Positions 26,093 through 35,097 of a DNA stretch of 64,000 nt are shown here, piece by piece; within the stretch, counting starts at the first letter, position 1, and each line of letters begins with the position of its first letter. This DNA is from CBDCVD01 sp965224015 (lineage in GTDB: Bacteria > Pseudomonadota > Alphaproteobacteria > Rhizobiales > CBDCVD01): NCBI GenBank assembly GCA_965224015.1, contig OZ245032.1:3432945-3496944 (forward strand), read 5' to 3'. A program made the translations under genes and the position numbers. The notes beneath the pieces are model-generated. The model was not told the origin of the DNA and ran no database searches. It saw only the letters and a list, made by a program, of their open reading frames with translations.

Positions 26093-27106
26093 ATGGGCAT
26101 ATTTTCTTTATCAAAATACTATCCAACCTTGGCCGAAAGCGGGACCCGGGCGTGCTTTGCTATTCTCGGTATCATCTTCGCGCTCAATGTTTTGCTGGGT
26201 TGGTGGCTGGGTTTCACGGCTGATAGTCGACATTTGGATGCGTTTTTTATCTTGTGGGCTATTTTAATCACGATCATCGTGTTGTGTGTACGCTATCGTA
26301 CCGACCGCAGAATAGCCGATACAGCCCTTTGCTTCCTACTCATTGTGATATCTGCCCCTGCCATTAACACGTTGACCTACATAAGCGCGGCGCTTAACTT
26401 TCCCCTTCAGGATACGCGGCTGGTGGCGATTGACCGCGCTTTGGGGTTTGATTGGCATGCCTGGCTGGCATTTACCCTGGATCATCCGTTCATCAGGGAT
26501 TGGACAAATACCATTTACCATTCGACCACAGCATTCGTAAAGATTGCAATCCTATTGGTACCGATTGTTTATGGGGTTCGTAATGCGAAGATTTTTGTCC
26601 TTGCCTTCGGATTAACAGGCCTGGTGACAGCTATCTTGTTCGCTCCGATGATCGCCATGGGCCCCTATCCGCACTACGGCGTGAGCGTTCCCGATCTGCA
26701 TGGCTTTATCCCCGCGGCCCTGGAGCGCGAGGGTCCTGTCGAGTACCTTGACATATTCATAGGACTACGCGATGGCACCTATCGAACGGTCTCACTGGCG
26801 GACATGCACGGGATTGTTGTATTTCCGTCGTTTCACTCGGTTCTAAGTGTGCTTTTGATCTTGTGTTACGTGGGCCGCACGCGCCTGCAGCATTGCCTGC
26901 TAGCGGTTTCCGTCGTCATAAACCTTATGGTACTGGCGACGGTTCCCATTTCCGGCGGTCACTATTTTGCAGACATCATTGCCGGCCTGATCATTGGCCT
27001 GGCGGGTTGGTACGTCGCCGTGCGCATTGTCGACCGCCAACCCCGTACATCCTCGGCAACGGTGCCTGTGCCCGAACCGATACCGGCTCAGCATCGCGGT
27101 GCATAG
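26093..27106 (+). CDS. PAP2-superfamily membrane phosphatase/phosphotransferase
   Basis: Polytopic membrane protein of 337 residues from the ATG at 26093, which has a GGGAGG ribosome site. The C-terminal half carries PAP2 elements: FPSFHSVLSVL, with the histidine of motif 2, and GGHYFADIIAGL, motif 3. About eight hydrophobic helices surround them. The arrangement resembles the inositol-phosphotransferase-like PAP2 group rather than simple undecaprenyl-PP phosphatases. Substrate unknown. It stands alone between repeat blocks, with inverted family A copies on either side (25409 and 27282). Confidence 0.82.
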   Translation: MGIFSLSKYYPTLAESGTRACFAILGIIFALNVLLGWWLGFTADSRHLDAFFILWAILITIIVLCVRYRTDRRIADTALCFLLIVISAPAINTLTYISAALNFPLQDTRLVAIDRALGFDWHAWLAFTLDHPFIRDWTNTIYHSTTAFVKIAILLVPIVYGVRNAKIFVLAFGLTGLVTAILFAPMIAMGPYPHYGVSVPDLHGFIPAALEREGPVEYLDIFIGLRDGTYRTVSLADMHGIVVFPSFHSVLSVLLILCYVGRTRLQHCLLAVSVVINLMVLATVPISGGHYFADIIAGLIIGLAGWYVAVRIVDRQPRTSSATVPVPEPIPAQHRGA

Positions 27107-27156
27107 CCCCTATTCACGGATCACAAAAGTTCTGCTAATGTCCTCGCGCGTTAAAC

Positions 27157-27281
27157 GTGTCTGGGAACGTCTATTGACGACCCGGTCAGCCCGTTCCCCC
27201 TGCTAGCCACCCACACCCTAGGAGTGGTTGGGTAGGGCGCGCGAGTAGGTAGATGCCCGCTAATTGAGATGCCCACCTGTT
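27157..27281 (+). repeat. Family E repeat upstream of the acyl-CoA dehydrogenase
   Basis: GGGAACGTCTATTGACGACC, then CAGCCCGTTCCCCC, a hairpin centre, and GGTAGATGCCCGCTAATTGA at the far end. It runs directly into family A at 27282. Confidence 0.75.
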
Positions 27282-27384
27282 ATACCAAGGGTCTTTAACA
27301 ATGACTCATGGCTTAGCGTCAAAGAGTTATGTTATCAAGGCAGTACACCAGTCGGCGTGTATATAAAGCCAATACCGCTGGTAT
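27282..27384 (+). repeat. Family A repeat, full copy 4 (103 bp)
   Basis: ATACCAAGGGTCTTTAACAA...CCGCTGGTAT. It ends 20 nt before the likely GTG start of the dehydrogenase and is open in that reading frame, so the frame extends through the repeat. Confidence 0.93.
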
Positions 27385-27404
27385 TATTGCGCGAGGTCGC
27401 TATT

Positions 27405-28565
27405 GTGGATTTCGGACTAAGCGAAGAACAGAAAATGATCGTCTCCACGGTTCGCCGCTTTGTGGAGAGCGAAATTTACCCCCATGAAGAGCTGGTTGAG
27501 CGCACCGGAGCGGTGCCCCCGGATGTTGCTGAAGCCATCAGGGACAAGACCCTGAAACTAGGATTTTATGCCTGTAACTTTCCGCAAAGCGTCGGTGGCG
27601 CGGGATTGTCTCATGTGGATTTCGCCCTGGTTGAACGCGAGCTTGGCCGCGGCTCTATGGCGCTTACGCACTTTTTTGGTCGGCCTCAGAATATCCTCAT
27701 GGCGTGCAAGGATGAACAGATTGAGCGCTATCTTCTGCCGGCGGTGCGCGGGGAGCGCATGGACGCTCTGGCCATGACCGAACCCGGTGCTGGTTCTGAT
27801 ATCCGCAGCATGACCTGTTCAGCCAAACGTGACAGCGGTGACTGGGTTCTCAACGGCAACAAGCATTTCATATCCGGCGCCGACCATGCGGATTTTGTTA
27901 TCGTGTTTGTCGCCACCGGTGAGGACCAGACCCCACGCGGACCAAAGAAGCGCATCACAGCTTTTCTGGTTGATCGCGGTACACCCGGGTTCACTATTCG
28001 TGAGGGATATCAATCCGTCTCCCACCGCGGCTATAGGAATATGCGGCTGGAGTTTGACGATTGCCGCTTGCCCGATACGCAGGTTCTTGGCGAGGTCGAC
28101 CAGGGCTTTGCGGTTATGAACGAATGGCTTTATGCGACGCGCATCACGGTTGCGACCATGGCTGTCGGGCGCGCGCGTCGCTGCTTTGACCTGGCACTCG
28201 AATATGCCGCCACGCGACGCCAGTTCGGTCAGCAAATCGGTAAATTTCAGGGCATCGGCTTTTCCATCGCTGATATGATCACCGAAATTGATGCGGCGGA
28301 CTGGCTGACGCTCGCCGCGGCCTGGCGCCTTGATCAGGGGTTGCCGGCCAACAGGGAGATCGCCGGTGCCAAGCTTTATGCTTCAGAGATGTTGGCGCGG
28401 GTCACGGATGCGAGTTTGCAAATCTTTGGCGGTATGGGGCTGATGAGCGACTTGCCCATCGAGCGCTTTTGGCGCGACGCGCGGGTTGAGCGGATTTGGG
28501 ACGGCACTTCGGAAATTCAACGACATATCATCGCTCGCGACCTGCTCCGCCCGTTGGGAGCCTGA
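27405..28565 (+). CDS. Acyl-CoA dehydrogenase family flavoprotein
   Basis: FAD-dependent oxidation of an acyl-CoA to the enoyl-CoA, electrons passing to ETF. I take the GTG at 27405 (VDFGLSEEQKMI), giving 386 residues, normal for the family; an ATG at 27264 would add 47 residues translated from repeats. Motifs seen are MTEPGAGSD, FGQQIGKFQ and GGMGLMSDLPIERFWRDAR. The segment that usually reads (Y/W)EGT, with the catalytic Glu, is WDGTSEIQR here, an Asp for Glu change. It is 6 nt from the downstream synthetase: one operon with the CaiD-like gene. Confidence 0.9.
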   Translation: MDFGLSEEQKMIVSTVRRFVESEIYPHEELVERTGAVPPDVAEAIRDKTLKLGFYACNFPQSVGGAGLSHVDFALVERELGRGSMALTHFFGRPQNILMACKDEQIERYLLPAVRGERMDALAMTEPGAGSDIRSMTCSAKRDSGDWVLNGNKHFISGADHADFVIVFVATGEDQTPRGPKKRITAFLVDRGTPGFTIREGYQSVSHRGYRNMRLEFDDCRLPDTQVLGEVDQGFAVMNEWLYATRITVATMAVGRARRCFDLALEYAATRRQFGQQIGKFQGIGFSIADMITEIDAADWLTLAAAWRLDQGLPANREIAGAKLYASEMLARVTDASLQIFGGMGLMSDLPIERFWRDARVERIWDGTSEIQRHIIARDLLRPLGA

Positions 28566-28571
28566 CCCGCT

Positions 28572-30617
28572 GTGTCCGGCCTTGAGCGTCTCTTGCGGCC
28601 CGGGTCCCTCACCGTTGTCGGCGGAGGCCCCTGGTGTGAGGCCGTTATCGCGCAATGTCGGCGTATGGGCTTTCAGGGTGATATTTGGCCAATCCATCCA
28701 TACAAAAGTGCCCTGGCGGGGGTCCCTGCCTTTGCCGCCCTTGATGATCTGCCCGGTGTTCCCGATGCCGCGTTTATCGGTGTCAACCGCCAAGCGACCA
28801 TTGCGCAGGTCGCCAGACTCAGGGCCATGGGCGCCGGCGGTGCTGTATGCTTTGCCAGCGGCTTCAAGGAGACCAAAGACGGCCTGGCCCTTCACAACCA
28901 GTTGCTGGCGGCAGCGGACGGTTTTCCCATTTTGGGGCCCAATTGCTACGGTCTGCTGAACGCCCTTGACCGGGTCGCTTTGTGGCCAGACCAACATGGC
29001 GTTAAGCCCGTGTCGTCTGGTGTCGCCATTGTTGCACAATCTTCCAATATGGCGATCAATATGACCATGCAGCGTCGTGGACTCCCTATCGCATATGTCG
29101 TCACCGCCGGTAACCAGATGCAACAGGGTGTCGCCGAGATAGGCAGAGCGCTGATCGCTGATGAACGGGTGACGGCCTTGGGCATCTATGTGGAGGGCTT
29201 TGACGATATCCGGGCTTACGAGCAATTGGCGCAGGATGCCGCACGGCTGTCAAAACCGATTGTTGCCCTAAAGGCCGGTCAATCAGAAGAAGCCCGGGCG
29301 GCCACTCTGTCCCATACAGCTTCGCTTGCAGGCAGCACCGCGGGGGCTTCAGCACTGATGGTGCGCCTCGGGCTGGCGCAAGTGTCTTCGCTTGGCGTAT
29401 TTCTCGAGGCCTTGAAAATCGCTCATGTTCACGGGAACCTGCGGGCATCGCGCATCGCTTCGCTGAGTTGTTCGGGCGGAGAGGCGAGTGTGATGGCAGA
29501 CACGGCCCGCGCCCATGGATTGACCTTTCCGCCATTGGGTGAGGCGCAAAAAGAGAAACTGGCGGAACATCTGAGTGCCATGGTTCACCTTTCCAACCCT
29601 CTCGACTATCATACGGACATTTGGCGCGACCGCGATGCTATGACGCAGGTGTTTTCAGTCGTGTGTGGAGGACAGATCGATCTGACACTGATTGTGCTGG
29701 ATTTCCCTCGCCAGGACATATGCGATGACACGGACTGGATTATCACGGTTGAAGCCATAGAAACGGCCGCCAGCAGAACGGGAAGACCTTACGGAGTTGT
29801 TGCCTCATTACCCGAGAACATGCCTGAGGCGATGGCAGAGCGGTTGATGGCCGGAGGCATTGTGGCTTTGTGCGATCTTGAGCAGACGTGCGCGGCGATT
29901 GCCGCTCTTGCGAATACCTCACCGGTGTCAATGGATTTAACCCCGATCTTGCGGGCGACAACCTTTGAGCCTTCTGCGGTACCTGTTTGGGCTTTGTCCG
30001 AGCACGCCGCCAAAGCGGCGTTGAAGATGTTTGGCCTATCCGTCCCCAGGGGCATGCGCGCCGAGGGTGCAAAAGCGACGGCTGAGGCGAGCCATGTCAT
30101 TGGCTTTCCTGTCGTTCTCAAGGGCGAGGGGTTCGCTCACAAGTCCGACAGCGCCGCGGTTATCGTTGGGCTTGAAGATCCACACGATGTTGAGGTTGCG
30201 GCCAATAAGATGGCGGCAGAGACTTTTCTTGTGGAAAGAATGATTGAAAACATAGTTTGCGAACTCCTCGTTGGTGCGGTCCATGATCCGGCGCACGGCT
30301 TTGTCTTGACCCTTGCAGCCGGAGGTGTCATGACGGAATTGCTGGAAGATCGCCAGTCTTTGCTCGTTCCAACAAGTCGCAAGGCCATTGAAAGTGCTCT
30401 ATCGCGATTGAAAGTCAAGGCGTTGATTGATGGTTATCGCGGTCAAGCTGGGGCAAACCGGCAAGCGATTGTCAGCGCAATAATGGACTTGCAAGCCTAC
30501 GTTATCGCCAATGCGGAGGATTTGGTTGAGGTGGAAGTGAACCCTTTGATCTGTACCGAAACCCATGCCATTGCTGCCGATGCCCTGATCATCAAACGTG
30601 ATCACCAGAAAGTTTAA
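28572..30617 (+). CDS. NDP-forming acyl-CoA synthetase (fused alpha-beta)
   Basis: Single-chain ADP-forming acyl-CoA synthetase of 681 residues, GTG start. Domains in order: CoA-binding Rossmann domain (about 1-130, SLTVVGGGPWCE), two succinyl-CoA-ligase-like domains (about 140-440, with LSHTASLAGS as the probable phospho-histidine segment), and a C-terminal ATP-grasp domain (about 460-681, VIGFPVVLKGEGFAHKSD). Such enzymes interconvert an acid, CoA and ATP with acyl-CoA, ADP and phosphate. Tight spacing with the dehydrogenase (6 nt) and the hydratase (5 nt) suggests activation and oxidation of one particular acid. Confidence 0.88.
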   Translation: MSGLERLLRPGSLTVVGGGPWCEAVIAQCRRMGFQGDIWPIHPYKSALAGVPAFAALDDLPGVPDAAFIGVNRQATIAQVARLRAMGAGGAVCFASGFKETKDGLALHNQLLAAADGFPILGPNCYGLLNALDRVALWPDQHGVKPVSSGVAIVAQSSNMAINMTMQRRGLPIAYVVTAGNQMQQGVAEIGRALIADERVTALGIYVEGFDDIRAYEQLAQDAARLSKPIVALKAGQSEEARAATLSHTASLAGSTAGASALMVRLGLAQVSSLGVFLEALKIAHVHGNLRASRIASLSCSGGEASVMADTARAHGLTFPPLGEAQKEKLAEHLSAMVHLSNPLDYHTDIWRDRDAMTQVFSVVCGGQIDLTLIVLDFPRQDICDDTDWIITVEAIETAASRTGRPYGVVASLPENMPEAMAERLMAGGIVALCDLEQTCAAIAALANTSPVSMDLTPILRATTFEPSAVPVWALSEHAAKAALKMFGLSVPRGMRAEGAKATAEASHVIGFPVVLKGEGFAHKSDSAAVIVGLEDPHDVEVAANKMAAETFLVERMIENIVCELLVGAVHDPAHGFVLTLAAGGVMTELLEDRQSLLVPTSRKAIESALSRLKVKALIDGYRGQAGANRQAIVSAIMDLQAYVIANAEDLVEVEVNPLICTETHAIAADALIIKRDHQKV

Positions 30618-30622
30618 CAGAA

Positions 30623-31441
30623 ATGCAGCGAGCCAACAGCAACAGGATGCATGAACCCATGAGCGATCCGATCCAGACCGAACGCCAGGACGGCATTTTG
30701 GAAGTCATTTTGAACCGCCCCAAGGCCAACGCCATTGATCTGGCCACCAGCCGCGTGATGGGAACCATCTTTGCCGATTTCCGCGATGATCCATCCTTGC
30801 GGGTTGCCATTGTAACGGGAGCAGGAGAAAAGTTCTTTTGCCCGGGTTGGGATCTGAAAGCGGCCGCCGCAGGGGACGCGGTTGATGGTGATTATGGGGT
30901 TGGTGGCTTTGGTGGCCTGCAGGAGTTGCGCGACCTGAACAAACCTGTAATCGCCGCCGTCAACGGTATCTGTTGCGGTGGTGGACTTGAACTGGCGCTT
31001 TCGGCGGATATGATCCTGGCGGCGGACCATGCAACTTTCGCCCTGCCTGAAATTCGCTCCGGCACCGTGGCCGACGCCGCCGCAATAAAGCTACCCAAGC
31101 GCATTCCCTATCATATTGCCATGGAGATGTTGTTTACCGGGCGTTGGCTGGACGCGGAGGAGGCGCATCGCTGGGGGCTTGTCAATCAGATTCATTCGGC
31201 CGCTGATCTTATGGGCAAAGCGCGCCAACTGGCACGTCACCTGGCTTCGGGCCCTCCACTTGTCTTCGCCGCCATCAAGGAAGTTGTGCGCGATGCGGAA
31301 GGGTCTCGCTTCCAGGACACCATGAACCGGATCACCAAGCGCCAGTTGCGGACCGTGGATGTGCTTTATGCCTCCGAGGACAATCAGGAGGGTTTTCGCG
31401 CCTTCGCGGAAAAACGGGATCCGGTCTGGAAGGGCCGGTAG
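30623..31441 (+). CDS. CaiD-like crotonobetainyl-CoA hydratase family protein
   Basis: Crotonase-fold hydratase of up to 272 residues; ATG at 30659 (MSDPIQTERQDG) is a likely alternative start. From memory it strongly resembles CaiD: RPKANAIDLATS, VTGAGEKFFCPGWDLKAA and the C-terminus AFAEKRDPVWKGR. Both catalytic-position glutamates are present (GGGLELALSAD and, twenty residues on, FALPE). With the dehydrogenase and synthetase it forms a three-gene acyl-CoA operon, perhaps for carnitine/crotonobetaine or a similar short acid. No CoA-transferase CaiB or transporter is present, so substrate is open. Confidence 0.85.
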   Translation: MQRANSNRMHEPMSDPIQTERQDGILEVILNRPKANAIDLATSRVMGTIFADFRDDPSLRVAIVTGAGEKFFCPGWDLKAAAAGDAVDGDYGVGGFGGLQELRDLNKPVIAAVNGICCGGGLELALSADMILAADHATFALPEIRSGTVADAAAIKLPKRIPYHIAMEMLFTGRWLDAEEAHRWGLVNQIHSAADLMGKARQLARHLASGPPLVFAAIKEVVRDAEGSRFQDTMNRITKRQLRTVDVLYASEDNQEGFRAFAEKRDPVWKGR

Positions 31442-31477
31442 GTCAATAACCTTGCCAGTGACACGGTCGTCTGCTCT

Positions 31478-32293
31478 ATGCCATCACTGAAAACGTATAT
31501 AAACAAAGTGTTGTCACCAACGGGCTATGCGATCGCTCGTGCCAACCAGGCCGATATGACCGCTCTGCACAGACAGCGCCTGCGGTTGTCGCAAAGCATT
31601 GCCAAAGGGCTCGATTACGTCACACGGTACGGCCCTTTTGAAGGGCTCCGCCTGGCAGGTGATTCGCACTGGTCGGCGGGTGATACCGCCATCAAGCTTC
31701 TTGGGCTTTATGAGCAGGATTTGTTCCCCGCTGTTCGTGACCAGATTGCCCGAAGGCCGGATTGTATCATCAATATCGGTGCCGGTGATGGCTATTACGC
31801 GGTGGGTTTGAAACGGTTACTGCCGCAAAGCCACGTGATCGCCTATGACATCGATCAACGCGCCGCCCTATCCTGCTTGCAAACCGCACAAGTAAACAAC
31901 GTCGCCATTGATGCGAAAACAGCCTTTTCCGTGAAAGACCTTACCGAAGCCGCCAGACGTTATCAGCGCGTATTTGTCGTTATGGATTGCGAAGGTTGTG
32001 AATCGCAACTCCTACATAGTGAACACCCGTCCTGCTTCAGAAGAATGTCGTTTTTAATCGAATGCCATGATGGGAGTGTTCCGCATATGGCAGCGCGCCT
32101 TGCAGCCAAGTTCGACACATCTCATAATGTAGACACTATTCGTGAAGGACCACGAAATCCGCATGCTTTGCCGGAGCTTGATGAGTTTGGCTCCTTCGAA
32201 AAGGCCCTTATCTGCTGCGAGTTTCGCGGAAAAACCATGACCTGGCTTTATGCGACTCCGCGCGCCAAGGCAAGCCACATGGACTCAGAATAA
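31478..32293 (+). CDS. FkbM-like methyltransferase-fold protein
   Basis: The product has 271 residues, no signal peptide. A SAM-binding Rossmann signature is present (IINIGAGDGYYAVGL, about residues 98-112) with an acidic strand end (AYDID), and the FkbM-type block VVMDCEGCE follows. Members methylate sugars or other small molecules. It lies 15 nt upstream of a GT4 gene and close to two GT2 genes, so a role in surface polysaccharide or LPS core is plausible. It could alternatively be the last gene of the acyl-CoA operon (36-nt gap). Confidence 0.72.
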   Translation: MPSLKTYINKVLSPTGYAIARANQADMTALHRQRLRLSQSIAKGLDYVTRYGPFEGLRLAGDSHWSAGDTAIKLLGLYEQDLFPAVRDQIARRPDCIINIGAGDGYYAVGLKRLLPQSHVIAYDIDQRAALSCLQTAQVNNVAIDAKTAFSVKDLTEAARRYQRVFVVMDCEGCESQLLHSEHPSCFRRMSFLIECHDGSVPHMAARLAAKFDTSHNVDTIREGPRNPHALPELDEFGSFEKALICCEFRGKTMTWLYATPRAKASHMDSE

Positions 32294-32308
32294 TACAAAG
32301 GTGGTGAT

Positions 32309-33403
32309 GTGTCTTGCAATGCTGATATTCTGGTGGTTCTGCCGCATTCGAGCCGGTTTAATTTGAAAAATCCGGATTCCATTGACACCGTTGCCTGGAT
32401 GGGATGGCGTTATAGTGAACTTTCTCACCGTATTCGCGTACTGGCCAATCACACATCGCCCGCCATTGATCGCCCCCGGATCATGTACGCCCCCGAGTAC
32501 CATGCTCATCGCAAAAACTGGCAGCGGTTTGTCCTGTCAGCTGTCAGCCGGCAAGAGGTGCCCAGGGTTATCGAAGTCCACAAGGATATAACCCTTGCCG
32601 ATCAACTCAAGCAGCAATACCCCCAGGCGCATGTGGTTTTGATGTTTCACAACACCATTGATGCCCAATTGAACTGGTTAAAAAAGCGTCGGCGCATACA
32701 GCGACTGGCGCGCCTTGACGGGATCATTTTTGTTTCTCATCATTGCGCGGATGTATTCCGCATCGCCTATCCCCAGTTTGCTCAAAAGGCCTTTGTCGTG
32801 CATAACGCCATTGAGATTGACCATTGGCATCAGGCCTATGATGCGCCCCGCAACAAGTGCATTCATTTTGCCGGCCGGGCGGTGGTTGATAAAGGCATTG
32901 TCCCTTTAATCGAAGCTCTAAGGCTGGTGCTTGCAGAGGATACGGCGTGGCGCGCTCACCTGTTCACCCATCAGTGGAAAAATGCTGACAGGGAAATTAC
33001 TCAGCTCTATGAAACCCATGTCCCTTGTGCGCGTCTTGAGTGGCAGGTTGACGCGGATCGCGACGCGGTTCGCAGTAGCCTGCAACAGGCAGCGATTGCC
33101 GTTGTGCCGACACTAAGTGACGAGCCGTTTGGTCTGGCAACCCTGGAGGCCCATGTGGCAGGAGCGGCGCTGATCTCCTCGGGTACGGGAGGTTTGCGCG
33201 AGGTTAGCAATGAGCACGCGCTTTATGTTGACCCCGTTTCACCGGATACCCTTAAGGAGGCTCTGCAACACCTGATGCATGACGATTGTGCCCGTTTGGA
33301 CCTTGCTGCCAGGGGGCAGACCCAGGCCTTGGAACGGTTTCAACCGCAAACCGTTATTCATCAATTGGATAGTTTGCGTCGACGCTGGCTGGCGAGCCGT
33401 TAA
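32309..33403 (+). CDS. GT4-family glycosyltransferase
   Basis: GT-B enzyme of 364 residues, GTG start with a GGTGG ribosome-like stretch. The N-terminal domain includes VLMFHNTIDAQLNWLK. The C-terminal donor-binding domain has HFAGRAVVDKGIVPLIEAL and the EPFGLATLEAHVAG block typical of GT4, whose glutamates bind the nucleotide sugar, followed by GTGGLREV. Soluble or peripheral at the inner membrane. It converges with two GT2 genes (13-nt gap), forming a small sugar-assembly locus. Confidence 0.85.
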   Translation: MSCNADILVVLPHSSRFNLKNPDSIDTVAWMGWRYSELSHRIRVLANHTSPAIDRPRIMYAPEYHAHRKNWQRFVLSAVSRQEVPRVIEVHKDITLADQLKQQYPQAHVVLMFHNTIDAQLNWLKKRRRIQRLARLDGIIFVSHHCADVFRIAYPQFAQKAFVVHNAIEIDHWHQAYDAPRNKCIHFAGRAVVDKGIVPLIEALRLVLAEDTAWRAHLFTHQWKNADREITQLYETHVPCARLEWQVDADRDAVRSSLQQAAIAVVPTLSDEPFGLATLEAHVAGAALISSGTGGLREVSNEHALYVDPVSPDTLKEALQHLMHDDCARLDLAARGQTQALERFQPQTVIHQLDSLRRRWLASR

Positions 33404-33416
33404 TCTCTTGTGCAAT

Positions 33417-34241
33417 TCAGGTTGAACGGTCCCTTTTCCTGATGCCAGCTTCGGCCCATGAGCGTCCGTTACAAGCGGCGATCAGCCTTTTATTCTCAGC
33501 CACCGCTTCGTCATCGACATAGCCACGGGCATGGTCAAGATGCAGAGCCCGGATGCGGTGTCGCGCCATCAAAGGCTGAACGCCATGACGTATCAAGCGC
33601 TGGCCAAACTCCACATCCTCTCCCCCATAACCAAGGCGCTCATCGAAGCCGTTGACGGCGCGCGCGTCCTCGCGCCAGCATGAGCTGCCATTGCCGTTGA
33701 AGGTCGGCTTTATCGGCAATACCGCGTCCATCCCCCGGCGCAATTCGGGTGAGAGGAAAAATCGCCTGTACTTCCACCGATCCGGCAATCCTTGCTCTAC
33801 AAGCCAGGGATAGTTCCAGATCCTGCCGGCGTGTATGTCGTCGGCTGTCATCGCGTCCGTGGTTTGCTCTGGCAGGCGAATGGCACCGACAGAGAGAAAC
33901 CGCCCTTTTCTTGCCAGCAACCCGTGCCGGGCCACAAGATCGGGCTCGGGAACACAATCGCCGTCGGTGAGGATGAGATAGTCGCCCTGCGCGGCGGTAA
34001 TCGCCTTGTTCAGGATGCGGCATTTGCGAAAGCCATCATCACGTTGCCAAAGGTGAAGGACGGGAAAGTCAACCTGCGGCATCATCCGGTCAATAAGTCC
34101 CCGCGTTTCATCGCTCGACCCGTCATCGGCAATAATCATATCGAAGTTGGTCGCGCTTTGGCAGCTATAGCCCGCAAAAACCCGTCGTAAATGATCGGGT
34201 TGGTTGTACGTGCTGACAATTACCGTGATGCTTGGGCTCAT
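33417..34241 (-). CDS. GT2-family glycosyltransferase with galactosyltransferase-type C-terminus
   Basis: GT-A enzyme of 274 residues. The N-terminal nucleotide-binding block is ITVIVSTYNQPDHLRRV...IIADDGSSDETR and the metal-binding acidic motif is LTDGDCVPEPD. The C-terminal part GFDERLGYGGEDVEFGQRLIRHG matches the glycosyltransferase family 7 C-terminal type. Its start ATGA overlaps the upstream GT2 stop by 4 nt, so they are coupled. Product is probably LPS core or another surface glycan. Confidence 0.87.
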   Translation of the reverse strand: MSPSITVIVSTYNQPDHLRRVFAGYSCQSATNFDMIIADDGSSDETRGLIDRMMPQVDFPVLHLWQRDDGFRKCRILNKAITAAQGDYLILTDGDCVPEPDLVARHGLLARKGRFLSVGAIRLPEQTTDAMTADDIHAGRIWNYPWLVEQGLPDRWKYRRFFLSPELRRGMDAVLPIKPTFNGNGSSCWREDARAVNGFDERLGYGGEDVEFGQRLIRHGVQPLMARHRIRALHLDHARGYVDDEAVAENKRLIAACNGRSWAEAGIRKRDRST

Positions 34242-35059
34242 GATACCTCGTCACGATGCTGGCTTGCCGCGTTCTGTCGATAAAGTTCAAACAGTTTTGC
34301 CTCCTTGGCGTAGGCATATATGCCGGCCAGTACCGCGCGATTGAATCCTTCCAGGCCATTTAGGCAATAGCGGCTGATAATATAGATTTTAATAAATGCC
34401 AGGGGGCCGACAAAAATCAAACGCAGGTAAGACGGCCGTTTGTTTTTGTCAAAATTCTGCGCAGCTTTCAGACTGGAATAGAGGTTGTCCTTTTCCATTT
34501 GGCCGGCCCAGGAGATAACCGCATTATGCTGGAAATAGGTGCGGGCCGAACGCACGGGGCCGTCGACAATCACGTGTTCGTGCACCTTAAGGGACAGGTC
34601 GTATCTCCCGTGCGCACGGCGAAAAAGGCGCATGAGTTTGGAGCGATGGGTCCACGCATGTGCCAATCCGCGGGGAAACAAAGTCTCCCGGCGGCCAATT
34701 TTCCAGCCATCGACGTCTGAGCGCGCGATAAGTTGGGGAATCTCGTTTACGAGTTCCGGCGTCATCTCCTCGTCAGCATCAAGATTAAGGCACCAGGCAT
34801 TCGTGCAATGATCAAGGGCAAACTGTTTTTGTCCGCTATAGCCAAGCCAGTCTTGATGCAAAAGGGTAACCGGCCACCCCCGCGAGCGATACGACTTGAT
34901 AATATCACAGGTTGCGTCGGTGCTGCCCGAATCCACAACAATAATCTCGGCAAAATCCCGGCAACTCTCCAAACAACGCCCTATGTTAGCGGCCTCATTC
35001 AGGCAAATAATATAAACGGAAACCGGAATTTTTTCACCCGCTACATGCACGCGCGCCAT
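34238..35059 (-). CDS. GT2-family glycosyltransferase, WaaE/KdtX-like
   Basis: The product has 273 residues. Motifs: VYIICLNEAANIGRCL, IIVVDSGSTDAT, the acidic LNLDADEEMTPEL, and KVHEHVIVDG. The order and length match the LPS-core beta-1,4-glucosyltransferase group (WaaE/KdtX). A C-terminal hydrophobic stretch (LIFVGPLAFIKIYIISRY) could attach it to the membrane. Coupled to the downstream GT2 by a 4-nt overlap. The assignment to core synthesis is inference from family resemblance. Confidence 0.83.
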   Translation of the reverse strand: MARVHVAGEKIPVSVYIICLNEAANIGRCLESCRDFAEIIVVDSGSTDATCDIIKSYRSRGWPVTLLHQDWLGYSGQKQFALDHCTNAWCLNLDADEEMTPELVNEIPQLIARSDVDGWKIGRRETLFPRGLAHAWTHRSKLMRLFRRAHGRYDLSLKVHEHVIVDGPVRSARTYFQHNAVISWAGQMEKDNLYSSLKAAQNFDKNKRPSYLRLIFVGPLAFIKIYIISRYCLNGLEGFNRAVLAGIYAYAKEAKLFELYRQNAASQHRDEVS

Positions 35060-35097
35060 CCTGATTATCTAAAATCGATCCAATAGGCGTTCCGGGC

